A DNA stretch of 64,000 bases, taken from contig NZ_JACX01000001.1 of assembly GCF_000518085.1 (NCBI RefSeq), forward strand, positions 124,001 to 188,000, read 5' to 3'. Numbering within the stretch: position 1 is the first letter of the stretch; each line of letters opens with the position of its first letter. Shown here piece by piece: positions 52,739-62,918 of the stretch. The position numbers were made by a program, and so were the translations under genes. This DNA comes from Bartonella grahamii ATCC 700132. GTDB lineage: Bacteria; Pseudomonadota; Alphaproteobacteria; Rhizobiales; Rhizobiaceae. The notes below the pieces were generated by a model. That model saw only the letters and a program-made list of their open reading frames with translations. It was not told where the DNA came from and made no database searches.

Positions 52739-53460
52739 AAAAAACATCGACATGAGCATGAACATCATCATTTTTTAATTGATAATACCTCAATACATAC
52801 CGAAATTTGAGATGATGAACAACATAAAGAAGTCCCTCATGGATGTATCAACTATGAAGATGAGATGAAATACTGGCTCTTTTATATAACAATGACATAA
52901 ATTGCAAAGGACATCTGTTAATTTATAGGAATTTATCAATTTATTTTAGAGAATGTTTTTTGCCTTTCATACTTTTAGTAAAGGCTTCAAAAAAAGTCTT
53001 TTGATTCTAGAGAATAGTGTAAGAGAATTTTAAATTGAAGTGGTAACCCTTTAGAAGAGCATTATATAACCTGTAGTGAATTGCTTGCTTCTTTCTGCTT
53101 AAAAATTGTGAACTTCAGAAAAGTAATTTGCAAAGTTTTTTCTTAAAATCTCCTTTCATGATTGCTAAGAACTCCAAACAAAAATCTCCTTATTTCTAGA
53201 TTGATATTGCCTTTTTATGTGTTGAAAGCACTATCTATCTCTATAGTCTTATTCAAGAAGAAAATACCTTTATGAAATTATCATTCACCCAATATTTTTA
53301 ACGCGCATATAAGGAAAGAATTGCCTATATTCTTCATACAGGACAATTTTTTATAAAAAATAGTCAATTGAATCATGCATAAAAGTACGAATTCTTAAAT
53401 TCATTTAATATTTTGATTTTATTATCTTTTTATTATAATATAATGCAAAAAAGAATGTTA
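52739..53460. other. Non-coding gap tsaE / trxA
   Basis: About 720 A+T-rich bases with no supported reading frame and no match to the integrase repeat. It occupies the place where rhizobial genomes carry an AmgK-like kinase and a nucleotidyltransferase gene, so it may be their eroded site, but no residue pattern of either can be read. Confidence 0.4.
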
Positions 53461-53496
53461 AAAAAATCAAAAGGAGAGACAAAGCTTCTCTCCTTT
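53461..53496 (-). terminator. Rho-independent terminator of trxA
   Basis: A 9-bp stem, AAAGGAGAG (53470-53478) with CTCTCCTTT (53488-53496). On the minus strand it is followed by TTGATTTTTTT. It lies 20 bases past the trxA stop. Confidence 0.78.
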
Positions 53497-53515
53497 ATAG
53501 TGATTATATGTGGAA

Positions 53516-53839
53516 TTAACTAAGCCCATCTTTTATCCATTCAGAAAGACGTCCTTTAGAGGTAGCGCCAACCATATTCGATGAAATATTTCCATTTTTA
53601 AACATTAATAATGTAGGGATAGAACGTACTCCGTATTGGGTAGCCAGTTCCGGATTTTCATCAATATTTACCTTAGCAATTTTAACTTGATTTTGCATTT
53701 CCATTGAAATTTCATCCAAAATTGGAGCAATCATTTTGCAAGGGCCACACCATTCTGCCCAAAAATCAACCACAACAGGGGTGGAAGAGGTTAGAACTTC
53801 ACTTTCGAAATTGTCCTTATCAACTTTTATACACGTCAT
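53516..53839 (-). CDS. trxA: Thioredoxin
   Basis: Cytoplasmic disulfide reductase, 107 residues, normal length. The active site WCGPCK has Cys31 and Cys34; [20 protein letters not shown] and [15 protein letters not shown], with the cis-Pro, are typical. The ATG at 53839 is preferred because AAAGGA lies at proper spacing; a GTG in frame at 53860 is upstream of that site. It is downstream of addA on the same strand, as in rhizobia. Confidence 0.95.
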   Translation of the reverse strand: MTCIKVDKDNFESEVLTSSTPVVVDFWAEWCGPCKMIAPILDEISMEMQNQVKIAKVNIDENPELATQYGVRSIPTLLMFKNGNISSNMVGATSKGRLSEWIKDGLS

Positions 53840-54014
53840 TGATTTATCCTTTATATTCACTCTTTATAGATTGGTATGATAACAATTCATATCAAGTTAT
53901 TGCAAAGATAAATTATTAAAGGACTTTTTTACACCAGAGATTGTGCATTGTGTTTGTTTGGGCGATTTTATGAAAGTAAAAAAGTGTAAGGATACTTTGA
54001 AGGAAAGGAGTAAC

Positions 54015-57000
54015 TTATAAGGCAACTTCACCAAGAAATGCCTCGAGTTTTTCTGGAGAAAGTTTAAAAATTTTGGCTTCTTTACTGTAGATAAGCAGAG
54101 CTTGGATATCTTTATCGGGATGAATAGCTTGCAACAATTTTCGGTAAAGAGCCATTTGCAACCAGTGATGGGAAGCAATAGCAGCTTCATTTTCTGGCGG
54201 GGTTCCTGTTTTAAAATCAGCAAAGATAATGCTGTTTTGCGTGATGTAGAGACGGTCAATTTGACCAGAAATTGCGTGTTCTTTTCCATGAATTTTTACA
54301 ATACCCATTAAGGAAACCTCAGCACGTGAATGCTCAGAGAAAAGGGGCTTGAGGTAAACGTGATCTAATATTTTCCAAACATGGCGAAGAGCATCTTCTC
54401 TTTGGCTCTCATACCAGTGAGAGGCTTTGATATTGAGATAGTTTCGAGCATAGTCTCGACGTTTTTGTAGGGGATAATCGGGTAAATATTGTAACAATCG
54501 GTGAACGATATTACCATATTCAATGGAAAAAGCTCTGTTCGTATTTGTTGCTCCTAAAACAGGGGAGATGGTAAGCTGTTTTGGACTTGAGGACAGTTCT
54601 GTATCAGCTTCAATGGAAAGGCTCGCAACTGAGGGTTTTAACGGTTTTGGCAGCACTGGTTCTTCTGGTACTTTATGGGAGAAAAAAGCAGGCAAAGGTG
54701 GTAAGGTTTGGCATTCAGCGCAAGGGACTTTTGGGTTTATAGAAACAGAGGAAGGAGGTGTAATGCAAAAACGCCAAGCTGCAATATCTTCCACAGAATC
54801 TTTTATAGCAAGAGCATGCGGTTCGAGGGCTTTTTTTACCAGTTGTAACCATGTATGAGATTGCGTTTTCTGGCCTTTATATCCACAAATAAACAAGCGA
54901 TCTTCAGCGCGTGTCATTCCTACATAAAGAAGGCGCCTATATTCTTCTTCTGCACGCTCTTTTAAGTGTGAAATTGCTTGTTTAGAGAGTTTTGTATCAA
55001 ACTTTTCATTAGGGCGCCAAATAAAGGCTTGTTTTCCGTTCCATTTTGCATTGTTTAAAGGAACTTTAAGCAAATGAGGCGCATGCTGAGGATGCCAAAT
55101 CGCACTACCAGGATCGACTAAAAACACAATAGCAGCCTCTAGTCCTTTTGCAGCATGAACAGTCATGATGCGGATTTCTTCATTATTTTGTTCAAATTCA
55201 CGTTTAATTTCTGGTTCGCTTGCACTTAATGTTTCTAAAAAAGCTTGTAATCCTGGTAATCCTGTTTTTTGAATAGTAAGCGTATAATCCATAAAAGCAT
55301 CGAGCACATCATTTGCTTCAGATCCTAAACGAGACAGAATTTTTTGTCTTCCCTTATCATTATTCAAAATATGGTTATAAAACTCGAAAACCGGTATTTT
55401 ATCCACTAAAGCGCGATAATGGTTTAGCTTTTCAAAAGCATCTTTAAAAGATGCCTGCGATGATGCGTGCGTAAATAAGCTTTGCCAAAGAGAGCCGGTG
55501 CGGTGTGCAGCAAGCTGATAGAGTTCCTCTTCACTAAGAGCAAAAAGGGGGCTTTTTAAAACACAAGCAAGAGAAAGATCATCTTGTGGCTGCAAAACAA
55601 AACGCGCAAGCGCCATTAAATCACGGATACTAATATGTTTGGTAAGCTGTAAACGATCAGCCCCTGCTACGGGAATATTGCGGTGTTTAAAAGCACGAGA
55701 AAGAGCTGAGACAAATTGATCACGTTTACGAACCAAGATCATAATATCACTTGCACGTATTAAGCGTCCTTTTGCTGGAAGCATTTCACCTTTTTGTAAC
55801 CAGTTGGCAATAGTTTCAGCAATTTTTTCTGCTAAACGAACTTCAGGGGTATCTAAATGATCAACGCTTAAATGCCAATCATGAGGAAATTCACTCGTCT
55901 CTTGGGAAATAGCATCCCATATAACAACTTCACCGGGACTATGAACACGAATAGCTTCATGCACCGTTTTTGTATTTTCTGCCGAAAGTCCTTTGTAGTT
56001 TTCTGGTGTTTCAAAAACAATATCAACGCTTTTAAGAACATCCGCTGTAGAGCGAAAAGAGTAATGCAGTTGTATTTTTTCAAATTGCTGATTTGTTTGC
56101 TGCACTTTTTTTTGAATGATTCGTCCATTTTCAGCAAAATTTTCTGGAGCTGCGCCTTGAAAAGAATAAATAGATTGCTTTTCATCTCCAACAGCAAAAA
56201 GAGTCCGTATATTTGTTCGTTGGCTATAACCTGAGAAAAACTCTTGTGCCAACAGTTGAATAATTTGCCATTGCTCAGGATTAGTATCTTGTGCTTCATC
56301 AAGTAGAATGTGATCAAGACCACGATCAAGTTTATAATGCACCCATTGGCTTGCACCTTTACGCTGTAATAAATGAAGTGTACGCTCAATAAGATCGTCA
56401 AAGTCTAAGAAGCCATTAGCCTTTTTTAGATTCGTGTAGATTTTGAGATAAACAGCACATAACTGAAAAGCAGCCATATTGAGAGTAGCAACTTTTGCAC
56501 ATTGATATTTCTCTAAAAGAATAGAAAGCTTGTTTTGTTTATCTTCAAGCATTTGTTGAATAAAAGGCCAAATTTGGTCTGACTTTTTACGAGATAAATG
56601 TGAAAACTTACGTGGCTCACCTTTTATTGTAAAATAAATATCAGAAATAATATTGAGAATATTTGTCTCATCATGCACCTTTTCTAATTGGGAAAGTTTT
56701 TCCACCATATCCTTGCAGCTTTGACTACCATTGGTTTCACAATGGTTAAGAGCATAAAGAGGAAGGCGCGCTGTCTGTTTAATTTGTTCCAATAGACATT
56801 GGTTTGTTTCATCTGGCGCTAAGTTAAAAAGTGCACGCAATTTTTCTTCTCCATTTTCAGATAGAAGAGAAGATAAAAAATCAGATAATTTATGTTGCTT
56901 TTCCGTTGCTTCATAGAGCAATTGATTAAAAGTATGTTCGCTAATAACTTTAAATAACTGTTGTAAAGCAGGCTGTACATCACGACGAGCTAAAAGTTGG

Positions 57001-57491
57001 CGACGAGATTCTTGTAGTAATTTTTTTCGACTGATTTCATCGGGAAGTTCAAAATGCCCTGCAATATTGGCTTCTAACATGAATTGATGCAAGAGAGATT
57101 CACAAAAAGCATGAATCGTTTGGATTTTTAAGCCACCAGGCGTTTCGAGAGCACGCGCGAAGAGTTGTCGTGCATAAGTTAGTTTTTGCGCATTAACAGT
57201 TTTTTTTTCAAACCGTGTTAAGGTTTCTTGCAGCTGTGCGTCATCGAGTTCATTCCAACTGGAAAGCGTGCGAAAAATTCGTGATTGCATAACAGCAGCA
57301 GCAGCTCTTGTATAAGTAAGGCATAAAATACGTGCTGGAGGCGTACCGTTTAAAAGCAAACGGATAACACGTTCACTTAAAACATGGGTTTTTCCAGATC
57401 CAGCATTTGCAGAAACCCACACGTTTTTTTGGGGATGTGTTGCCGTTGCTTGTGCATCAAGAGCGGCTTCAGGAATAGAAAAAATCGTCAT
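54015..57491 (-). CDS. addA: Double-strand break repair helicase-nuclease AddA
   Basis: UvrD-like helicase plus RecB-type nuclease subunit of AddAB, which resects DNA ends for RecA; 1158 residues. Walker A VSANAGSGKTHVLSERV lies near residue 30, Walker B LDHILLDEAQDTNPEQWQII near 385, helicase motif IV/V-like IRIMTVHAAKGLEAAIVFLV near 790, and VGMTRAEDRLFICG near 860. The C-terminal PD-(D/E)xK nuclease shows IFADFKTGTPP near residue 1108. Two bases separate it from the addB stop. The alphaproteobacterial AddAB pair replaces RecBCD. Confidence 0.94.
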   Translation of the reverse strand: MTIFSIPEAALDAQATATHPQKNVWVSANAGSGKTHVLSERVIRLLLNGTPPARILCLTYTRAAAAVMQSRIFRTLSSWNELDDAQLQETLTRFEKKTVNAQKLTYARQLFARALETPGGLKIQTIHAFCESLLHQFMLEANIAGHFELPDEISRKKLLQESRRQLLARRDVQPALQQLFKVISEHTFNQLLYEATEKQHKLSDFLSSLLSENGEEKLRALFNLAPDETNQCLLEQIKQTARLPLYALNHCETNGSQSCKDMVEKLSQLEKVHDETNILNIISDIYFTIKGEPRKFSHLSRKKSDQIWPFIQQMLEDKQNKLSILLEKYQCAKVATLNMAAFQLCAVYLKIYTNLKKANGFLDFDDLIERTLHLLQRKGASQWVHYKLDRGLDHILLDEAQDTNPEQWQIIQLLAQEFFSGYSQRTNIRTLFAVGDEKQSIYSFQGAAPENFAENGRIIQKKVQQTNQQFEKIQLHYSFRSTADVLKSVDIVFETPENYKGLSAENTKTVHEAIRVHSPGEVVIWDAISQETSEFPHDWHLSVDHLDTPEVRLAEKIAETIANWLQKGEMLPAKGRLIRASDIMILVRKRDQFVSALSRAFKHRNIPVAGADRLQLTKHISIRDLMALARFVLQPQDDLSLACVLKSPLFALSEEELYQLAAHRTGSLWQSLFTHASSQASFKDAFEKLNHYRALVDKIPVFEFYNHILNNDKGRQKILSRLGSEANDVLDAFMDYTLTIQKTGLPGLQAFLETLSASEPEIKREFEQNNEEIRIMTVHAAKGLEAAIVFLVDPGSAIWHPQHAPHLLKVPLNNAKWNGKQAFIWRPNEKFDTKLSKQAISHLKERAEEEYRRLLYVGMTRAEDRLFICGYKGQKTQSHTWLQLVKKALEPHALAIKDSVEDIAAWRFCITPPSSVSINPKVPCAECQTLPPLPAFFSHKVPEEPVLPKPLKPSVASLSIEADTELSSSPKQLTISPVLGATNTNRAFSIEYGNIVHRLLQYLPDYPLQKRRDYARNYLNIKASHWYESQREDALRHVWKILDHVYLKPLFSEHSRAEVSLMGIVKIHGKEHAISGQIDRLYITQNSIIFADFKTGTPPENEAAIASHHWLQMALYRKLLQAIHPDKDIQALLIYSKEAKIFKLSPEKLEAFLGEVAL

Positions 57492-57493
57492 GA

Positions 57494-60400
57494 TTACTCT
57501 TCTTTATGAAAACCACTTGACCATTCCCACAACCGAGCCAAATGGTCGTAGTCGCCTTCATATCGTTTTGACATGGGGACAGCATGTGAGAGATAGCCTT
57601 GTTGTGGATTTTGATAATAAGTTATGAGTGCGATAAGATTTTCCCATGCATTTTCACCAAGATTAACAGCACTTAGGTGAGTTTTTCCGTCTTTTTTCTT
57701 TAAAAGAATTGATTGGGATTTAATTTCACCTTTTTTGTTAAGGGGAATGTAAAATAAATTTGAGGGAGTAAAATCTTGAAAATCTGGGAATCCCCCTTGT
57801 ATGAGTAAAGCTGTTTCTAAAGCCAATTGCGGAAATAATAATTCACGAACTTGTTTTGATGAAGGAGGGGTACCGGTTTTGAAATCTAGAATTTCAACTG
57901 TTTTATCTGGCAAAACATCAAGACGATCAGCACGTCCTGAAAGGGTTACCCCTGTTGTTCCTATAGGGATTTTTTGTGATACCACTTCCGAATATCGCTC
58001 TCGCAGTCCTAAACTTTGTTCCCATTGAATAAGGCGTGGAGCAAGATTTTCAAAACTATTCCACCAAATTACTTCAATGTCGGGTGGAAAATTGAATTTA
58101 TCAAACTCTTTACGTCCAATAGAAAGCAGCACATTGAGTGCATTTGCAGCATTTGGATTTTTTATTTGTGTGCAAAAAGCTGCAAGAATAGCGTGATAAA
58201 GTGTTCCACGTTCTGAAGCGCTAGGATCATGAATAAGTTCTTTAAGTGGTTTGAGCCGTAAGATTTTTTTAGCATAAATAGCATAAGGATCATACCGCAA
58301 TGTTTCTATTTCAGTGACTGAAAAATGACGCGGACGTATATCAAGAGGTGGAGCAGGGCAAGGACGTTCCACCTCAGAAGTTATGCTTGTATGATCAAGC
58401 ATCTTTGCCCAATGGCGTAGTATTTCACCTCGTTCACGGATTTTTTTCCAAACCTGTTTCCCTACAGCTGTTTCCATGCGTTGTAGCCAGCGTGAAGGAA
58501 TGGAGGGTGTATGATTAACGCGCAATGCACGACTCATCACCACTTTATCCATTCCCATCGCCCATTGAAAATCATGCGCGGAAAGACCAATACGCTGCTC
58601 TGGTGGCTCCAGAGTTAACATCATTTTCATCGGTCGCGATAAAAAAGCATCATTTCGGGTTGATATCGGCCATGACCCTTCATTAAGACCGCCAATGACC
58701 ACTGTATCAACTGTTTGCAAACGTGATTCCAAAGTACCCCAGATGAATAAACGTGGATGTCCTCCAGGCGAAGGTGTGACGGAACGAGTTGCTATTATGG
58801 CAGAAAACATAGCGGGCCATTCGCAAAGATGAAATGTTAATCCTGATTGATCACTGACCAATTCACGTAAAAATTTTGATAGGGCTTGTCCTGCTTCGTG
58901 TTGATAAAGATGTGCAAGAGAATTATCTTCATTGCGACCAAAATTTTCAAAAACCTCAACAGTTGCTATCGCAGCTTCGGTGATGGTGCATTCTTTCTCT
59001 TTTTTCATAAGAGATGTTAAAGGTTCAACAGCTTTCCTCAAAAGATGACAAAGGAAACGTGCTTCTTCACATTTCTGCTGATCAAGAGCGTTGATTTCAG
59101 AACTATTATGAAAGTGCGTTTCAATCCATTTTTCAAGAAATTGATCACATTCGCAAAGATTGATGCGCCCTGTATTCCCTCGAAGAATAAAAAGTTCAAA
59201 ATTTTCTGCCATTTCGCGTAAACGATGACGGTTTTGTTGGAGTGTTGTCAGAGGATGTTTAAGAAGAGAAAGAAAAGCAATGGGATCATCGGGTTGCAAC
59301 ACATTTTCTAAAATAAGCCGTAAGAGAGTTACAGGCAATGTTTGTGCAAGTGGTATTCCGCTTGAATCATTTGCTTCAATTCCAAATCTCTGTAATTCCA
59401 CAGCAACACGGCGTGCTAAATTACGGTCATTTGTAATAAGGGCCGCAGTTTTTTGGGGTTCTTCAATAGCTTTGCGTAAGGTAACAGCTATAGCGAGAGC
59501 TTCTTCACGTTCATTTATAGCTTCAATAAATAACCAATCTGCACAAAGATTTTCATAATCATCACGGACAATTTGTATCCATTTATCTGTTGTAGAAGCT
59601 GGTCGGAGTGCTTCTGATAAAATAGCCATTCGTCTTTTCTTTGTTATACTTTGTTGGCCAATTTCGCAAACATGATGACGCTGACACTCCATGAGAGTTA
59701 GAAGTTTTTTTAAATGATATTGAGGATGGCTAAAAACATTTTCTGCAGGATCAAAAAAATCACAAGCTGTTTTTTCTTTATGGCTTGTGCTTAGTGCATT
59801 CCATTGTTCTTCATCCATATGAAGATCAAGGCCAGGAAGAACAACAGCCCCTTTTGGCAGAGAAGCTATAACCTTTAAAAGATGAGAAACTGCGGGCATA
59901 GAACCTGACACACCAGCTGCAATGACCGGTTTATCAGGCGGCATACGTCGTAAAGTCTCTGCGTGCATTGTGAGTGCTTGATTACGCCATTCAGCGGGAT
60001 TACTTCGTTGTCTTTCTGTCAAGATTTTTGGCCAATTTTGCGTAACAATAGTCAAGAAATCGAGCGTTATTTGCCACCATTCAGCGACCATATCAGGTGC
60101 AATATTTTTAAGTTTTGACCAGTCTGCTCCTTCTGTTTCAATTTCGTCCATCAAGTGTGCTAAATCTTGCGCAAGCCAAATCGCATCAGCACTATGAGCC
60201 GGAATAAGCACATCTTCTGTGCCAAACATGGCACGCAGATGCGCAGGTAAATTTTCACGCCATGGACGAATAAGGCGTGCTAAAAGTAAAAGACGTTCGC
60301 TTTCTCCAATAGGCGGATCGAGAGTGCTGGTATGATTTTCAACAAAAAGGAAACTGTCTTCATCTACATCTCCTAGAGCACGAATGGTTGGCAAGAATGT

Positions 60401-60613
60401 TGATTGTGTATCACTTCTTTCAACAAAGGCTAAACGCAAAGCGCGAGCAGCACGACGTGTCGGAACATAAATAAGGCTATCGGCAAGGGCAGTTTGAATA
60501 TCTCCACTGGAAGCGAAATTATCAATAAGGCTACCAGAGAGTAGTGCATCAACAAAGTGAGGCAAAAAAGCAGTTCCCGGAGAAATAGAAAAGACACGCG
60601 GTTTATAGGTCAT
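57494..60613 (-). CDS. addB: Double-strand break repair protein AddB
   Basis: Partner of AddA, 1039 residues, alphaproteobacterial AddB type. It begins YKPRVFSISPGTAFLPHFVDALL. It contains helicase-like segments lacking a clear functional Walker A (DSLIYVPTRRAARALRLAF), VVIGGLNEGSWP near residue 645, and a C-terminal RecB-like nuclease with VEILDFKTGTPPSSKQV near residue 905, so both subunits carry a nuclease. It is the first gene of addB-addA-trxA; the ribosome site is weak (GAGATC). Confidence 0.93.
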   Translation of the reverse strand: MTYKPRVFSISPGTAFLPHFVDALLSGSLIDNFASSGDIQTALADSLIYVPTRRAARALRLAFVERSDTQSTFLPTIRALGDVDEDSFLFVENHTSTLDPPIGESERLLLLARLIRPWRENLPAHLRAMFGTEDVLIPAHSADAIWLAQDLAHLMDEIETEGADWSKLKNIAPDMVAEWWQITLDFLTIVTQNWPKILTERQRSNPAEWRNQALTMHAETLRRMPPDKPVIAAGVSGSMPAVSHLLKVIASLPKGAVVLPGLDLHMDEEQWNALSTSHKEKTACDFFDPAENVFSHPQYHLKKLLTLMECQRHHVCEIGQQSITKKRRMAILSEALRPASTTDKWIQIVRDDYENLCADWLFIEAINEREEALAIAVTLRKAIEEPQKTAALITNDRNLARRVAVELQRFGIEANDSSGIPLAQTLPVTLLRLILENVLQPDDPIAFLSLLKHPLTTLQQNRHRLREMAENFELFILRGNTGRINLCECDQFLEKWIETHFHNSSEINALDQQKCEEARFLCHLLRKAVEPLTSLMKKEKECTITEAAIATVEVFENFGRNEDNSLAHLYQHEAGQALSKFLRELVSDQSGLTFHLCEWPAMFSAIIATRSVTPSPGGHPRLFIWGTLESRLQTVDTVVIGGLNEGSWPISTRNDAFLSRPMKMMLTLEPPEQRIGLSAHDFQWAMGMDKVVMSRALRVNHTPSIPSRWLQRMETAVGKQVWKKIRERGEILRHWAKMLDHTSITSEVERPCPAPPLDIRPRHFSVTEIETLRYDPYAIYAKKILRLKPLKELIHDPSASERGTLYHAILAAFCTQIKNPNAANALNVLLSIGRKEFDKFNFPPDIEVIWWNSFENLAPRLIQWEQSLGLRERYSEVVSQKIPIGTTGVTLSGRADRLDVLPDKTVEILDFKTGTPPSSKQVRELLFPQLALETALLIQGGFPDFQDFTPSNLFYIPLNKKGEIKSQSILLKKKDGKTHLSAVNLGENAWENLIALITYYQNPQQGYLSHAVPMSKRYEGDYDHLARLWEWSSGFHKEE

Positions 60614-60734
60614 ATGATCTCATATTTGGGATAACAAATTTCAGCTTATTGATTATTTGTATTATTTTGACTGTATACAATATTTATACAAGGAAAAACT
60701 GAAAAGCTATGTTTATACAGCAGATTTTTTATTT

Positions 60735-61316
60735 TAGATTTAAAAAAGCAGTTTCATAAATAATATTTTCCCATAAAAAGCTTGGGAAAAAAAATAATAT
60801 TTCCACCCTTCACAGCGAAAATAGATTACTTTGATGGAGAGAGTTTTGCAAAAGTTTATCGTGCAAGCCTCTATTTTGCTAGGATTACATCCCTTATGCA
60901 AAATAGAATGCCCAAAAATAATATTATGTTGCAATTTTATATGTTTGTTTTTAAAGAGACATCTTTCATTGTACTTGAGCTTACCTCGTAATGTCGTCCC
61001 GTAAATAATATAAATGAATAGTATAACTTAAACTTCCGTGAATGGGATAAGATACACCACACACCACCATCGTTACATCATAACGCTACAAACCACCATC
61101 ATCACTTTTTTACCCTCACCCAATATTTTGAAAGCTCTTGGCTATGGAGAAGATTTATAAGAGGCTTTGTATTTCTTGCTTCCAGTGTTTTACGCACACA
61201 TCAATCCTACTTATGACATGCAAACAAACGATTTTGATTGTTTCAATATAAGAAACTTATAATATTCAGATTTTTAACCCAATATAAAAAATGATAAATT
61301 ATCATTATAAATCAAA
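60735..61316 (-). pseudogene. Decayed P4-type integrase, minus-strand copy between prfC and addB
   Basis: Read on the minus strand it begins at about 61316 with TTTGATTTATAATGATAATT and runs through the family 5' module. It then has YTIH near 61025. A readable stretch at 60934-60740 contains FGHSILHKGCNPSKIEA (compare W.SVLREGRDPIKERE) and, further on, CEGWKYYFFSQAFYGKILF (compare GKAGRWFSPLELHVLPKL). Stops and frameshifts throughout. Confidence 0.65.
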
Positions 61317-61343
61317 TTATTGTAGAAAATATTTTTCTTTATT

Positions 61344-62918
61344 TTAAGAGCGTACTTGGTAATCTTTAAAAGCAGAAAATTTTATTTTAGGAGCTCTTTC
61401 TGCCTCATAATTCAATGAAAAATGATTCTCCGCTAAAAAGACTGGATCACCTTCTAAATCATACGCAATAGCAGAGCGGTGATTGCTGAGAAACTTTTGC
61501 AACTCATCTTTGCTCTGCGCTGAAATCCAACGACATAAATTAAAACGCGCAGACTCAAAATTCACTGGCAAAGAATACTCTATTTTTAATCGTTCTTTTA
61601 AAACATCAATTTGCAAAGCACCAATAACACCAATGAGAGAAGGCGACCCATCATCAGGAATAAACAATTGTACAACCCCTTCTTCAGCCATTTGTTGCAA
61701 AGCTTCTTTGAGCTTTTTTGCTTTCATTGGATCGCCCAAACAAACACGACGCAAAATCTCTGGTGCAAAATTTGGTACTCCCTTAAAGAGGATATCTTCT
61801 CCTTCAGTCAAAGTATCGCCAATACGCAATGTTCCATGATTAGGAATCCCTACGATATCACCGGCATAGGCTTGATCAGCAATTTGGCGTGAACGCGCAA
61901 AGAAAAATTGTGGAGCCGAAAGTGTCATTGGTTTTCCTGTTCGAACCAACTTTGTCTTCATACCACGTTCAAGTGTTCCCGAACATACCCGAAAAAATGC
62001 AATACGATCACGATGATTAGGATCCATATTTGCTTGAATTTTAAAAACAAATCCCGTCATTTTAGGTTCCATGGCTATGACATTGCGCTGATCTGCACTT
62101 TGGTCACGAGGACTTTGACCAAAATCAATAAGCGCATTGATCAAATCACGAACACCAAAATTTCGCAAAGCTGAACCAAAATAAACCGGAGTCATATGAC
62201 CTTCATGGAAAGCTTGAAGATCAAAATTCTTGCAAACACTTTGAGCCAGTTCTACCCCTTCAATAAAAGTTGAATGTTGATATTCAGGAAGTAAATGGAC
62301 AACCTCTCTGGGATTTGAAACTATCTGCTGTGTTATCTCATCATCTTTTTGACGAAAACGATTATGATAAAGGTCATAGGTACCAACAAAATCTTTACCC
62401 GTACCAATTGGCCATGTTATAGGCGCAGTATCAAGAGCAAGCTTTTCTTCAATTTCATCTAAAAGCTCTATAGGATCACGTGCCTCACGATCCATTTTAT
62501 TGATAAACGTAACAATAGGAATATCCCGCATCCGACACACTTCAAACAATTTTAATGTTCTAGGCTCAATTCCCCGTGCCGCATCCAAAACCATGACAGC
62601 ACTATCAACAGCTGTGAGTGTGCGATAGGTATCGTCCGCAAAGTCCTCATGTCCTGGAGTATCTAGGAGATTAAAAATATGATTTTCATATTCAAACGTC
62701 ATCACCGAAGTCACAACAGAAATACCACGATCACGCTCAATATTCATCCAATCAGAACGGGTTTGAATACGATCTTTTTTGGCTTTTACTTCTCCTGCAA
62801 GTTGAATAGCACCACCAAACAATAAAAGCTTTTCTGTCAATGTTGTTTTCCCAGCATCTGGGTGAGCAATAATTGCAAATGTACGGCGTCGCTTTACTTC
62901 CTGCACTCTCTTTTCCAT
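61344..62918 (-). CDS. prfC: Peptide chain release factor 3
   Basis: GTPase that recycles RF1/RF2 from the ribosome, 524 residues. The G motifs are IAHPDAGKTTLTEKLLLFGG (G1, about residue 18), DRGISVVTSV (G2), DTPGHEDFADDTYRTL (G3) and NKMDREARDP (G4), followed by RF3-specific domains with GDTLTEGEDILFKGVPNFAPE. GGAGGAA precedes the start. Its ATG overlaps the lysS stop by one base (TAATG), so the two are translationally coupled. Confidence 0.95.
   Translation of the reverse strand: MEKRVQEVKRRRTFAIIAHPDAGKTTLTEKLLLFGGAIQLAGEVKAKKDRIQTRSDWMNIERDRGISVVTSVMTFEYENHIFNLLDTPGHEDFADDTYRTLTAVDSAVMVLDAARGIEPRTLKLFEVCRMRDIPIVTFINKMDREARDPIELLDEIEEKLALDTAPITWPIGTGKDFVGTYDLYHNRFRQKDDEITQQIVSNPREVVHLLPEYQHSTFIEGVELAQSVCKNFDLQAFHEGHMTPVYFGSALRNFGVRDLINALIDFGQSPRDQSADQRNVIAMEPKMTGFVFKIQANMDPNHRDRIAFFRVCSGTLERGMKTKLVRTGKPMTLSAPQFFFARSRQIADQAYAGDIVGIPNHGTLRIGDTLTEGEDILFKGVPNFAPEILRRVCLGDPMKAKKLKEALQQMAEEGVVQLFIPDDGSPSLIGVIGALQIDVLKERLKIEYSLPVNFESARFNLCRWISAQSKDELQKFLSNHRSAIAYDLEGDPVFLAENHFSLNYEAERAPKIKFSAFKDYQVRS

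Noticed and set aside
61290-61316. Fur-box-like A+T palindrome (ATGATAAATTATCAT)
   Set aside because: It is part of the conserved 5' block of the dispersed integrase family and does not sit in front of an intact iron-related gene, so an operator call is not justified.
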